A DNA stretch of 64,000 nt, from assembly GCF_003945545.1 (NCBI RefSeq), contig NZ_CP029617.1, positions 3,359,001 to 3,423,000 of the forward strand. The letters are read 5' to 3'. Below the pieces are notes generated by a model. That model had not been told where the DNA came from. It ran no database searches and saw nothing but the letters and a program-made list of their open reading frames with translations. Origin of the DNA: Streptomyces sp. WAC 01529 (GTDB taxonomy: Bacteria; Actinomycetota; Actinomycetes; Streptomycetales; Streptomycetaceae). Of this stretch, positions 17,148-25,155 are shown in pieces. Each line of letters opens with the position of its first letter. Within the stretch, counting starts at the first letter, position 1. The position numbers and the translations under genes were made by a program.

Positions 17148-17762
17148 ATGACCGCCGAGCCGATTCCCGAGCCGGTCTCCGAGCCGGTGTCCGGGCCGCG
17201 ATGGCCGGTGCCGCCGCCGGAGGGCTGGACCGTGGACGACCTGCACACGCTGCCCGACCTCCCGCCGCACACCGAGTTGCTCGACGGGAGCTTGATCTTC
17301 GTGAGTCCGCAACGCCTGTTCCACAGCCTCGCCATCGATCTGCTGGTGAACGGGCTCCGCAGCAGCGTGCCGACGGAGCTGCGGGTGAGCCGGGAGATGA
17401 CTGTCGTCCTCGACCGTCGCAACGGCCCCGAGCCGGACATCTCCGTCGTCCGCAAGGAAGCCGTCAAGAGCCGCGATCAGACCTCGTTCTCCGCCGCCGA
17501 CGTCCTTCTCGCCGTGGAAGTCGTCTCTCCCGACTCGCAGGCCCGCGACCGGGATACCAAGCCGCTCAAGTACGCCGCTGCCGGTATCCGCCACTTCTGG
17601 CTGGTGGAGATGGCGGGCCAGGACGATCACCCTGTCGTCCAGGTCTACGAACTCGGCACGGTGTCCGGCACGTACGCCCTGACCGGCATCTATCACGACC
17701 GCCTCAAGATCTCCGTGCCCTTCGACATCGACATCGACCTCAACGGCATCAACGAGCTGTAG
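17148..17762 (+). CDS. Uma2-family (PD-D/ExK fold) protein
   Basis: 204-residue protein of the Uma2/DUF820 family, very common in Streptomyces. Family motifs are HTELLDGSLIFVSP (Glu near 43), PEPDISVV (Asp near 90), LLAVEVVSPDSQARD (the E-x-V-S-P core) and KPLKYAAAGIRHFWLVE. The set forms a restriction-endonuclease-like active site, but the biological role is not established. The ATG at 17148 follows GGGAGGA; a longer in-frame reading to 17049 lacks a ribosome site. It overlaps the convergent acyltransferase by 14 bp. Confidence 0.88.
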   Translation: MTAEPIPEPVSEPVSGPRWPVPPPEGWTVDDLHTLPDLPPHTELLDGSLIFVSPQRLFHSLAIDLLVNGLRSSVPTELRVSREMTVVLDRRNGPEPDISVVRKEAVKSRDQTSFSAADVLLAVEVVSPDSQARDRDTKPLKYAAAGIRHFWLVEMAGQDDHPVVQVYELGTVSGTYALTGIYHDRLKISVPFDIDIDLNGINEL

Positions 17763-19119
17763 GGCCAGGGGCGCCCCGCCCCGCCCGCTCCACCAGCAGC
17801 CACCCCACCAGCGCCATCCCCACCGCCGCCGGAGCCGTCACATGGACGGCGATCAGCATTGCCGTACGCCCCTCCAGCAGGCCCCCGAAGCCGACCATCG
17901 ACAGGCCGAGCACCCCGAAGAGGCAGAGCGTCACGCCGAGGGCCGCCGTCGGGCCCCCGGACGCCGCCGGTGCGCCGGGCCCGCGTACGGCCCCCGGGCG
18001 TTCGAAGCGGCGGAAGGCCGCCACCAGCGCCGCCGTCAGCGCCGCGGCCGCCGCCAGCCGCAGCGGCACCTGCGCCCACCACGCGGCGCTCGCGGGCGCC
18101 GGGAGCGGGACGTCGAGGGCGAGCAGCGTCCCGTAGACCCCGAGCATCGCCGTCAGGTGCCAGAGGAACGCCGTCATGGAGATGCCGTTGGCCGCGACCA
18201 CGCCCCGCCACACCCGGGGCCTCGCCAGCCACCGCGTCGCCGGGGCGCGCAGGAGTTCGACCGCGCCGACCAGCCACAGGCCGTGGCAGAGCAGGGCGAA
18301 GGTGGGCGGTGCCATGTTGGAGACGCGTTCGCCGGGCATGCCGACCATGGAGAGGGGATAGGGGCCGAGCGCGACGAGGAGCGCGGCGCCCACGAGACCG
18401 GCCCCGGCGAGGACGTACGGCAGGCGCAGCTTTCCGTCCGCCCGCAAGAAGCCCAGCTGGTGCACCGCGAGCCAGACGAAGGCGAAGTTCAGGAACGCGA
18501 CGTACGGCACGTCGAACGCGAAGCGGGCCACGTCCACCGCGCCCGCCGCCGCCACGAGCGCGCCGAACGCGCCCCAGCCCCACCGGTCGTGCAGCCGCAG
18601 CAGCGGCGGGGTGAAGGCGACCATCGCCAGGTAGATGCCGATGAACCAGAGCGGCTGGGCGACCAGGCGCAGGGCCACGTCGAGGAGGCCGCCGCCCTGG
18701 CCGAGGAGTTGCAGGGCCAGCGCGGCCGCGCCCCATACGCCTATGAAGACCATCGTGGGCCGCAGCAGGCGCTGGAGGCGGGCGCGCAGGAAGGCGGAGT
18801 AGACCGAGCCGCCCTCGGACCCGGACCCGGACCCTGACTTGGACGCGCGGCTCAGTGAGCGGTACGACAGGGCGTGGGAGAAGCCGCCGACGAAGAAGAA
18901 GACGGGCATGATCTGCAGCGCCCAGGTGAGGGGTTGCAGCTCCGGTACGACGGCGAGGAGGTTGCCGACCTCGGCGCGGCCGTCGTCGCCGGTGGTCACG
19001 GCCGCCATCAGCCAGTGCCCGGCGACGACCGTGCCCAGCGAGGCGACCCGCAGCAGGTCGATGTACCGGTCACGCCCGGTGGGCGTCTTCTCGGCCAGTT
19101 CGCGCACGCTTGATCCCAT
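17749..19119 (-). CDS. acyltransferase-3 family integral membrane protein
   Basis: 456 residues with about 10-11 membrane helices. The N-terminal pattern RDRYIDLLRVASLGTVVAGHWL and the next helix PVFFFVGGFSHALSYRS are typical of the acyltransferase-3 fold, in which the His of GHW is catalytic. Such enzymes move acetyl or other acyl groups onto cell-wall or exported sugars. A Ser/Gly linker (SKSGSGSGSEGGS) lies in a cytoplasmic loop. The substrate cannot be told from context. Confidence 0.8.
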   Translation of the reverse strand: MGSSVRELAEKTPTGRDRYIDLLRVASLGTVVAGHWLMAAVTTGDDGRAEVGNLLAVVPELQPLTWALQIMPVFFFVGGFSHALSYRSLSRASKSGSGSGSEGGSVYSAFLRARLQRLLRPTMVFIGVWGAAALALQLLGQGGGLLDVALRLVAQPLWFIGIYLAMVAFTPPLLRLHDRWGWGAFGALVAAAGAVDVARFAFDVPYVAFLNFAFVWLAVHQLGFLRADGKLRLPYVLAGAGLVGAALLVALGPYPLSMVGMPGERVSNMAPPTFALLCHGLWLVGAVELLRAPATRWLARPRVWRGVVAANGISMTAFLWHLTAMLGVYGTLLALDVPLPAPASAAWWAQVPLRLAAAAALTAALVAAFRRFERPGAVRGPGAPAASGGPTAALGVTLCLFGVLGLSMVGFGGLLEGRTAMLIAVHVTAPAAVGMALVGWLLVERAGRGAPGPTAR

Positions 19120-19208
19120 GACCGTACGGTCGCGTGCGGGGTGCCTTCGGCGTCAGCGTGCCCGTACTCATCCCGTACTCATTCGGGGGTGAGTATCTGG
19201 GCCTGGGG

Positions 19209-19266
19209 TGTCGGCGCGGGTTCGTCGTGCCTGGGCGCGCAGTTCCCCGCGCCCCTTCGGGGCGCC
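19209..19266 (-). repeat. dispersed hairpin repeat, copy A
   Basis: Read on the minus strand it begins with hairpin GCGCCCC-GAA-GGGGCGC (19249-19265), followed by the family tail GGGGAACTGCGCG and a CACGACGAACCCGCG-like end. It begins 3 bp after ispE, so it may also end that transcript. See the copies at 21080-21206 and 49806-49916. Confidence 0.7.
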
Positions 19267-19268
19267 AG

Positions 19269-20156
19269 TTATACCGTCTGCGCGCCCTGCGCCGGTGCCG
19301 TCGCCAGCCGTGCCGTGCGGCAGGTGCCGGAGGACGTCAGCGCGTCGGCCACCTTGTGCGCGGACGCGGCGTCGGCGGTGAGGAACGCCGTCGTCGGGCC
19401 CGAGCCGGAGACCAGCGCGGCGAGGGCGCCCGCCGCCGTGCCGGCCGCGAGGGTGTCGGCGAGGGAGGGGAAGAGGGAGAGGGCGGCGGGCTGGAGGTCG
19501 TTGGTGACCGTCGCGGCGAGCGCCTCGGTGTCGCCCGTGCGCAGGGCTTCGAGGAGCGCGGGGGAAGCCTCGGGGGCGGGCGCGTCCGGGGTGAGCCGGT
19601 CGAACTCGCGGTACACGGCGGGCGTGGAGAGCCCTCCGTCGGCGACGGCGAACACCCAGTGGAAGGTGCCGCCGACCTCCAGCGGCTGAAGCTTCTCGCC
19701 CCGCCCGGTGCCGAGCGCGGCGCCGCCGACCAGGCTGAACGGCACGTCGCTGCCCAACTCGGCGCAGATGTCGAGCAGTTCGCCGCGGGAAGCCTTGGTC
19801 CCCCACAGCGCGTCGCACGCCACGAGCGCGGCGGCGCCGTCCGCGCTGCCGCCCGCCATGCCCCCGGCGACGGGGATGTCCTTGGCGATGTGGAGGTGGA
19901 CGTCGGGGGCGATGCCGTACCGCGCGGCGAGGAGTTCCGCTGCCCGCGCCGCCAGATTGGTGCGGTCAAGGGGTACTTGGTCGGAGCCGGGCCCCTCGCA
20001 GGTCACCCGCAGCTCGTCCGCGGCGGTGGCCGTGACCTCGTCGTAGAGGCCCACGGCGAGGAAGACGTTGGCGAGGTCGTGGAAGCCGTCGGGGCGGGCG
20101 GCGCCCACGGCGAGCTGGACGTTGACCTTCGCGGGGACGCGTACGGTCACGCTCAC
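19269..20156 (-). CDS. ispE: 4-diphosphocytidyl-2-C-methyl-D-erythritol kinase
   Basis: 295-residue GHMP kinase of the non-mevalonate isoprenoid pathway; it phosphorylates CDP-methylerythritol. Motifs are [14 protein letters not shown] (catalytic Lys at 10), the ATP-binding [18 protein letters not shown] split near 94-111, and the late [12 protein letters not shown]. The GTG start overlaps the ksgA stop (GTGA). The order rpfB-ksgA-ispE is conserved in actinobacteria including mycobacteria. Confidence 0.95.
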   Translation of the reverse strand: MSVTVRVPAKVNVQLAVGAARPDGFHDLANVFLAVGLYDEVTATAADELRVTCEGPGSDQVPLDRTNLAARAAELLAARYGIAPDVHLHIAKDIPVAGGMAGGSADGAAALVACDALWGTKASRGELLDICAELGSDVPFSLVGGAALGTGRGEKLQPLEVGGTFHWVFAVADGGLSTPAVYREFDRLTPDAPAPEASPALLEALRTGDTEALAATVTNDLQPAALSLFPSLADTLAAGTAAGALAALVSGSGPTTAFLTADAASAHKVADALTSSGTCRTARLATAPAQGAQTV

Positions 20157-21019
20157 GCGGCCGCCTCCTTGTGCTCGGCGATCCGCGCGAACTCCTCGAC
20201 GGTGAGGGCCTCGCCGCGCGCCTGCGGGGAGACACCGGCGGCGACCAGGGCGGCCTCGGCGGCGGCCGCGGAACCGGCCCAGCCCGCGAGGGCGGCCCGC
20301 AGGGTCTTCCTGCGCTGCGCGAAGGCGGCGTCGACGACGGCGAAGACCTCGCGCTTGGACGCGCTGGTCTTGACGGGCTCGGCGCGCTTCACGAGGGAGA
20401 CGAGCCCGGAGTCGACGTTCGGGGCGGGCCAGAAGACGTTGCGGCCGATGGATCCGGCGCGCTTGACCCGCGCGTACCAGTTGGCCTTCACGGACGGGAC
20501 TCCGTACACCTTCGAGCCGGGGTCGGCGGCGAGCCGGTCGGCGACCTCGGCCTGCACCATCACGAGGGTGCGCTCGATGCTCGGGAAGGTGTCGAGCATG
20601 TGCAGCAGGACGGGGACGGCGACGTTGTACGGGAGGTTCGCGACCAGCGCGGTCGGGGCGGGGCCCGGCAGCTCGCGCACGAGCATGGCGTCGCTGTGCA
20701 CCAGCGCGAAGGAGCCGGTCTTCTGGGGGAGGCGGGCCTCGATGGTCGCGGGGAGCGCCCCGGCGAGTACGTCGTCGATCTCTACGGCGGTGACGTGCGC
20801 GGCGGTCTCCAGCAGGGCCAGGGTCAGGGACCCGAGGCCGGGGCCGACCTCGACGACGACGTCGTCCGGGCCTACCTCCGCGGTGCGGACGATGCGCCGG
20901 ACGGTGTTGGCGTCGATGACGAAGTTCTGGCCGCGCTGCTTGGTGGGGCGTACGCCCAGGGCAGCGGCCAGTTCGCGGATGTCGGCGGGGCCGAGGAGGG
21001 CGCCGTGCTCAGTGCTCAC
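20153..21019 (-). CDS. ksgA: 16S rRNA adenine dimethyltransferase
   Basis: 288-residue RsmA/KsgA enzyme that dimethylates A1518 and A1519 of 16S rRNA late in 30S assembly. Visible motifs are QNFVID (31-36), the SAM loop [11 protein letters not shown] (56-66) and catalytic NLPYNV (128-133). The C-terminal domain is present. The GTG start at 21019 gives the normal length. It is followed by ispE with a 4-bp overlap. Confidence 0.96.
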   Translation of the reverse strand: MSTEHGALLGPADIRELAAALGVRPTKQRGQNFVIDANTVRRIVRTAEVGPDDVVVEVGPGLGSLTLALLETAAHVTAVEIDDVLAGALPATIEARLPQKTGSFALVHSDAMLVRELPGPAPTALVANLPYNVAVPVLLHMLDTFPSIERTLVMVQAEVADRLAADPGSKVYGVPSVKANWYARVKRAGSIGRNVFWPAPNVDSGLVSLVKRAEPVKTSASKREVFAVVDAAFAQRRKTLRAALAGWAGSAAAAEAALVAAGVSPQARGEALTVEEFARIAEHKEAAA

Positions 21020-21079
21020 CGCACCAGGTTACGTGGGCTGGCCCCTGGGCCTTGTTCCGGCAGCTACGTCTCGTTTTCG

Positions 21080-21206
21080 GCTGACCGCCGGTGGGGGCTG
21101 GTCGCGCAGTTCCCCGCGCCCCTGACGGGGCGCTCAGCCGACGGTTTCTCGCGCCCCGTCAGGGGCGCGGGGAACTGCGCGAGCAACCACGACGCACCCG
21201 CGGTGA
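21080..21206. repeat. dispersed hairpin repeat, copies B and C, head to head
   Basis: Two copies of the family face each other between rpfB and ksgA. Their conserved cores form a perfect 31-bp inverted repeat (21102-21132 with 21152-21182, 19-nt loop). Copy C continues with GAGCAACCACGACGCACCCG (21181-21200). It would form a very stable stem and separate the two genes. Confidence 0.85.
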
Positions 21207-21210
21207 AGCG

Positions 21211-22536
21211 TCAACCGCGCAGGCGGCGCCCGCAGTGGGGCCAGGGCGCGGCGCCCCGCTGGACGTACAGCTTCTTCGCTCGGAACGTCTGTTCCGAGGC
21301 CGACGCGTCCTGGGGGCGCCCCGTGCCGCCGAGGCCCTGCCAGGTCCTCGTGTCGAACTGGTAGAGGCCGCCGTACGTGCCCGAGGGGTCCACCGCCCCC
21401 GGGCGGCCCCCCGACTCGCAGCGCGCCAGCGAGCTCCAGTCGAGGCCGTCCGCCCCGGCCACCGACGACGGCATCTGCTTCGTGCCGACCTTCACGATCC
21501 GGTCCTGCGGCTCCCGCACCACCTCGGAGCCGATCCGCCGCGGCTTCTGCTTGACGCCGTTGACGGTCCGCAGCGCGTACGTCACGCGCCGCGCGCCCTG
21601 CCGTCCGGCCTGCACCACGACCTCCGTGCCCCGGAACAGCGTCGGGTCCTGCGCTCTCCTCACCTCGAAGGGGATCGCCTCCTCCCTGACCTCCTTCGAT
21701 CCCCTGATCCGCATGACGGTGACCGTCATCCCGTCGCGCGGGAAGCTGTCGGGCGCCACCGACGTGGTGTCCTGCCCGCGCAGCGTGACCCCGGCCTCCG
21801 CGACGGCCTCCCCCACGGTCGCCGCGTTCGTACGGATGGTCCGCTCCCGCCCGTCCGCCATGATCGTGACGGTGCGTTCCGTGCGGACGGCGAGGTCGAG
21901 TCCGTCGCGGCCGATGCGCCGGCTGCGCGAGGCCGACAGGTGGGCGCCCTCCGCGCGCACCCCGAGCTGGCGCAGGGCGCCGTCGACGGTGCGTGCCGTC
22001 GTCCACACCTGGCGCCGCTCGCCGTCGAGGGTGAGCCGCAGGGGCCGGCCGTAGCGGACGGCGACCTCGTCGCCGCTGGCCAGGGCGGTGCCCGTCGCGG
22101 GCGCGACGATGTCGTGGGCGCCGACGGCGAGGCCCTCGTCGGCGAGGAGTTCCCCGACGTCGTCGGCGAAGGTGTGCAGGGTGCGCGGCTTGCCGTCGAC
22201 GCTGAGCCGCACCGCCTTGTCCTCGGCGACGAACGCGGAGGTGCCGCCCGCGAGGAACGCCACGACGAGCGCCTGCGGCACCAGGCGCCGCAGCACCTCG
22301 GCCCGCTCGGAGGACGGGGGGCCGCCGGTGCCCCGGGCGGACTTCGCGCGGCGGGCGGCCCGCCGCGCCTCGGCCCGGCCGCCGCCGGTCGGGGCGGCGC
22401 CGGGCAGCGCACCGGACGGCGGGGGGCCCGTGACCTGGCCCGGCACGTATGGCTGGGCGTGCGGCTCGGTCGGCTCGTACGGCAGGGCGTAGGGCTCGTA
22501 CGGCGCTTCATACGTCTCGTACTGCGCGTTGCTCAC
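21211..22536 (-). CDS. rpfB: resuscitation-promoting factor with DUF348 and G5 domains
   Basis: 441 residues. A Tyr/Pro/Glu-rich cytoplasmic N-terminus (MSNAQYETYEAPYEPYALPY) and basic stretch precede a single membrane anchor at about 87-104. Three DUF348 repeats follow (for example TVTIMADGRERTIRTNAATV), then a G5 domain (about 280-355) and a C-terminal transglycosylase-like Rpf domain with LDWSSLARCESGGRPGAVDP, where the Glu is catalytic, ending in a paired Cys. It cleaves peptidoglycan and promotes spore germination. The GTG at 22536 follows CTGGAG. The long proline/tyrosine tail inside the cell is unusual compared with mycobacterial RpfB. Confidence 0.92.
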   Translation of the reverse strand: MSNAQYETYEAPYEPYALPYEPTEPHAQPYVPGQVTGPPPSGALPGAAPTGGGRAEARRAARRAKSARGTGGPPSSERAEVLRRLVPQALVVAFLAGGTSAFVAEDKAVRLSVDGKPRTLHTFADDVGELLADEGLAVGAHDIVAPATGTALASGDEVAVRYGRPLRLTLDGERRQVWTTARTVDGALRQLGVRAEGAHLSASRSRRIGRDGLDLAVRTERTVTIMADGRERTIRTNAATVGEAVAEAGVTLRGQDTTSVAPDSFPRDGMTVTVMRIRGSKEVREEAIPFEVRRAQDPTLFRGTEVVVQAGRQGARRVTYALRTVNGVKQKPRRIGSEVVREPQDRIVKVGTKQMPSSVAGADGLDWSSLARCESGGRPGAVDPSGTYGGLYQFDTRTWQGLGGTGRPQDASASEQTFRAKKLYVQRGAAPWPHCGRRLRG

Positions 22537-22634
22537 GATGACGCTCCAGAGGTCCGGACCGGGCGGACAGAACCTAGCGGAGCCGCCGTCACCCTCCAAA
22601 GTCGGCTCGCTACGGAGCGTCGTTGCGTTATCGG

Positions 22635-23510
22635 TCAGTAATCGAAGGCACGCGCGGTGTTCGCAGAGACGGCCGCCGCCATCTCGTCCTCGTCGATGCC
22701 GCGGACCTGGGCCATGGCGCGCACGGTGACCGGGATGAGGTACGGCGCGTTGGGCCGCCCCCGGTAGGGCGCGGGCGTGAGGAACGGCGCGTCCGTCTCG
22801 ACGAGGACGAGTTCGAGCGGCGCGACGGCCAGCGCGTCCCGCAGGCCCTGCGCGTTCTTGAACGTGACGTTGCCCGCGAACGACATGAAGTAGCCGTGTT
22901 CCGCGCAGACCTGGGCCATCGCGGCGTCACCGGAGTAGCAGTGGAAGACGGTGCGCTCGGGGGCGCCCTCCTCCTTCAGGACGCGCAGGACGTCCTCGTG
23001 GGCCTCGCGGTCGTGGATCACGAGGGTCTTGCCGTGCCGCTTGGCGATCTCGATGTGGGCGCGGAAGGAACGCTCCTGGGCGGCCATGCCCTCGGGTCCG
23101 GTGCGGAAGTAGTCGAGGCCGGTCTCGCCGACCCCCTTGACGTGCGGCAGCGCGGCGAGCCTGTCGATCTCCGCGAGCGCCTCGTCGAGCGCGCCGTCGC
23201 CGCCCGCCTCGCGCGCGCCCTGCCGGGACCAGCCGTCGGGGTCGCCGAGCACGATGCGGGGCGCCTCGTTCGGGTGAAGGGCGACCGTGGCGTGGACGCT
23301 TTTGTGCGCGGCGGCGGTCTCCGCCGCCCACCGGGAGCCCCGGATGTCGCAGCCGACCTGGACGACCGTGGTGACCCCCACCGAGGCCGCCTTGGCGAGG
23401 GCTTCCGCCACGGTGCCCGACTGCATGTCGAGGTGGGTGTGCGAGTCGGCGACCGCCACCTGGAGCGGTGCGGGCAGGGGCGGCGGCGCGTCGGCGTTCT
23501 TCGAAGGCAT
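22635..23510 (-). CDS. tatD: TatD-family metal-dependent hydrolase
   Basis: 291-residue TIM-barrel phosphoesterase. The N-terminal metal motif HTH is in DSHTHLDMQSG (24-26), Glu is in GVGETGLDYFR, His in LVIHDREAHED and VFHCYSGD, and Asp in LVETDAPFLTP. TatD enzymes have 3'-exonuclease activity and act in DNA repair or turnover. It lies upstream of rpfB on the same strand, the usual actinobacterial order. Confidence 0.93.
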   Translation of the reverse strand: MPSKNADAPPPLPAPLQVAVADSHTHLDMQSGTVAEALAKAASVGVTTVVQVGCDIRGSRWAAETAAAHKSVHATVALHPNEAPRIVLGDPDGWSRQGAREAGGDGALDEALAEIDRLAALPHVKGVGETGLDYFRTGPEGMAAQERSFRAHIEIAKRHGKTLVIHDREAHEDVLRVLKEEGAPERTVFHCYSGDAAMAQVCAEHGYFMSFAGNVTFKNAQGLRDALAVAPLELVLVETDAPFLTPAPYRGRPNAPYLIPVTVRAMAQVRGIDEDEMAAAVSANTARAFDY

Positions 23511-23581
23511 ACGTCGATCCTACGAACGCCCGGACCTGAACCGCTCCCGCGGAGCCTCGCACCGCCCCGGACCGGGCTCCC

Positions 23582-24043
23582 TCACCGCGCCTTGCGGTGC
23601 TGGAAGGGGTGGAGCAGATCGGAGAGGTGCCAGTGGTGGTCCCGGCCGCCCGCCGGCGCCACCGGCACGGGCCCGGGGCCCTCGCCCACCACCGGGCCCA
23701 CGCCCCGGGCACCGGCCTCGGTCGCGCCCGTCGGCTCGTCCGCGCCGCGCCCGCCCTCGTACTGCCGCCGCATCATGTCGAGCACCGACGACACCTGGCC
23801 CGCGCGCATGATCCGCACGACATGGCCGCCGCAGTTGAGACAGGTGGGGCGGGAGAGCGGCGAGGGGACGTGCAGGCCGTCCGCCCGGTACCTCACGAAT
23901 TCCTGGCCCCCGGCGTCCACGTGATGCTCGATCTCGTACGACTGTTCCCAGCCGTGCCCGCACCGCATGCAGGCGAACGCGTAGGACTCATGACCGACAT
24001 TCAGTGCCGTGCGGGGGTGACCGGTGTCCGCGATCTCACTCAT
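23582..24043 (-). CDS. conserved zinc-ribbon-like protein
   Basis: 153-residue hypothetical protein. Two CxxC pairs, C25-MR-C28 and C68-LN-C71, about 40 residues apart, look like a zinc ribbon; between them are two adjacent His (EIEHHVDAGG). The region SVLDMMRRQYEGGRG is conserved-looking, and the C-terminal third is Gly/Pro-rich and ends DHHWHLSDLLHPFQHRKAR, rich in His. It is on the same strand as tatD but has its own 5' gap. Function unknown; nucleic-acid binding is a guess. Confidence 0.75.
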   Translation of the reverse strand: MSEIADTGHPRTALNVGHESYAFACMRCGHGWEQSYEIEHHVDAGGQEFVRYRADGLHVPSPLSRPTCLNCGGHVVRIMRAGQVSSVLDMMRRQYEGGRGADEPTGATEAGARGVGPVVGEGPGPVPVAPAGGRDHHWHLSDLLHPFQHRKAR

Positions 24044-24196
24044 GCCGCTGCTCCTCTTGTCCGAGGGACAGGTACCGCCGTCCCTGCGACCAGTGGACGC
24101 CTTTACGGGAGCGAGCGCATCAGACCTGTCGAGCGTTGGAGCGGATTTGGCCTTCCCTTAGGAAAGAGGCCTGGCGCGCGGCCCGCGCTTTGCCTT

Positions 24197-25093
24197 TCAC
24201 GATAGTCCTTTGCCCTCCGATGGGCCGCTTCGATCCGCGTTCTTTGCCGCCACGACCGCATCGAAGACCTCGCGCTTGGGAAGGCCCGCCTCGGCGGCGA
24301 CGGCGGCGATCGCCTCCTTGCGCCGCTCCCCCGCCTCCTCGCGCACCCGCACCCTGCGCACCAGCTCGTCGGGGCCGAGATCGCCCGCGCTCTTCTCGGG
24401 GGCGCCCTCGACGACGACGGTGATCTCACCGCGCACGCCGTCGGCGGCCCACTCGGCCAGCTCCTTCAGCGAACCGCGCTTGACCTCTTCGTACGTCTTG
24501 GTCAGCTCGCGGCAGACCGCGGCCCTGCGCTCCTCGCCGAACGCCTCGGCCATCGCGGTGAGCGTGTCGTCGATGCGGTGCGGGGCCTCGAAGTAGACGA
24601 GCGTCCTGCGGTCGTCGGCGACCTCCTTCAGGCGCGAGAGCCGCTCGCCCGCCTTGCGCGGCAGGAAGCCCTCGAAGCAGAACCGGTCGACCGGCAGCCC
24701 CGAGAGGGCGAGCGCGGTGAGCACGGCGGACGGGCCCGGCACGGCGGTCACCTTGATGTCCCGCTCCACGGCGGCCGCGACCAGGCGGTAGCCGGGGTCG
24801 GAGACCGAGGGCATCCCGGCGTCCGTCACGAGCAGGACGCGCGCGCCGCCCGCGAGCGCCTCGACCAGCTCGGGCGTGCGTGCGCTCTCGTTGCCCTCGA
24901 AGTAGGAGACGACACGGCCGCCGACCTGCACTCCGAGCGCCTGGGTGAGCCTGCGCAGGCGCCGCGTGTCCTCGGCGGCGACCACGTCGGCCGAGGCCAG
25001 CTCGGTGGCGAGGCGCGGCGGCGCGTCGGCGACATCGCCGATGGGGGTGCCTGCCAACACGAGGGTTCCGGGGGAATCTGCGCTTCCTGTCAC
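24197..25093 (-). CDS. rsmI: 16S rRNA (cytidine-1402 2'-O)-methyltransferase
   Basis: 298-residue tetrapyrrole-methylase-fold enzyme. Typical motifs are GTLVLAGTPIGDVAD at the start, AAEDTRRLRRLTQALG, LVTDAGMPSVSDPGYRLV and VPGPSAVLTALALSGLP. The GTG at 25093 begins this fold and was preferred to the upstream ATG at 25177, whose extra 28 residues have no family counterpart. It is divergent from pmt. Confidence 0.93.
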   Translation of the reverse strand: MTGSADSPGTLVLAGTPIGDVADAPPRLATELASADVVAAEDTRRLRRLTQALGVQVGGRVVSYFEGNESARTPELVEALAGGARVLLVTDAGMPSVSDPGYRLVAAAVERDIKVTAVPGPSAVLTALALSGLPVDRFCFEGFLPRKAGERLSRLKEVADDRRTLVYFEAPHRIDDTLTAMAEAFGEERRAAVCRELTKTYEEVKRGSLKELAEWAADGVRGEITVVVEGAPEKSAGDLGPDELVRRVRVREEAGERRKEAIAAVAAEAGLPKREVFDAVVAAKNADRSGPSEGKGLS

Positions 25094-25155
25094 GGATCCA
25101 TCCTCGCAGGGCGCACGGGCGGGACTCGCACAGTCTGGTTCCCTACGATGGCGCG

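Noticed and set aside
19120..19268. Small coding gene between ispE and the acyltransferase gene
   Set aside because: Short frames exist, but they have no ribosome site and overlap the dispersed repeat.
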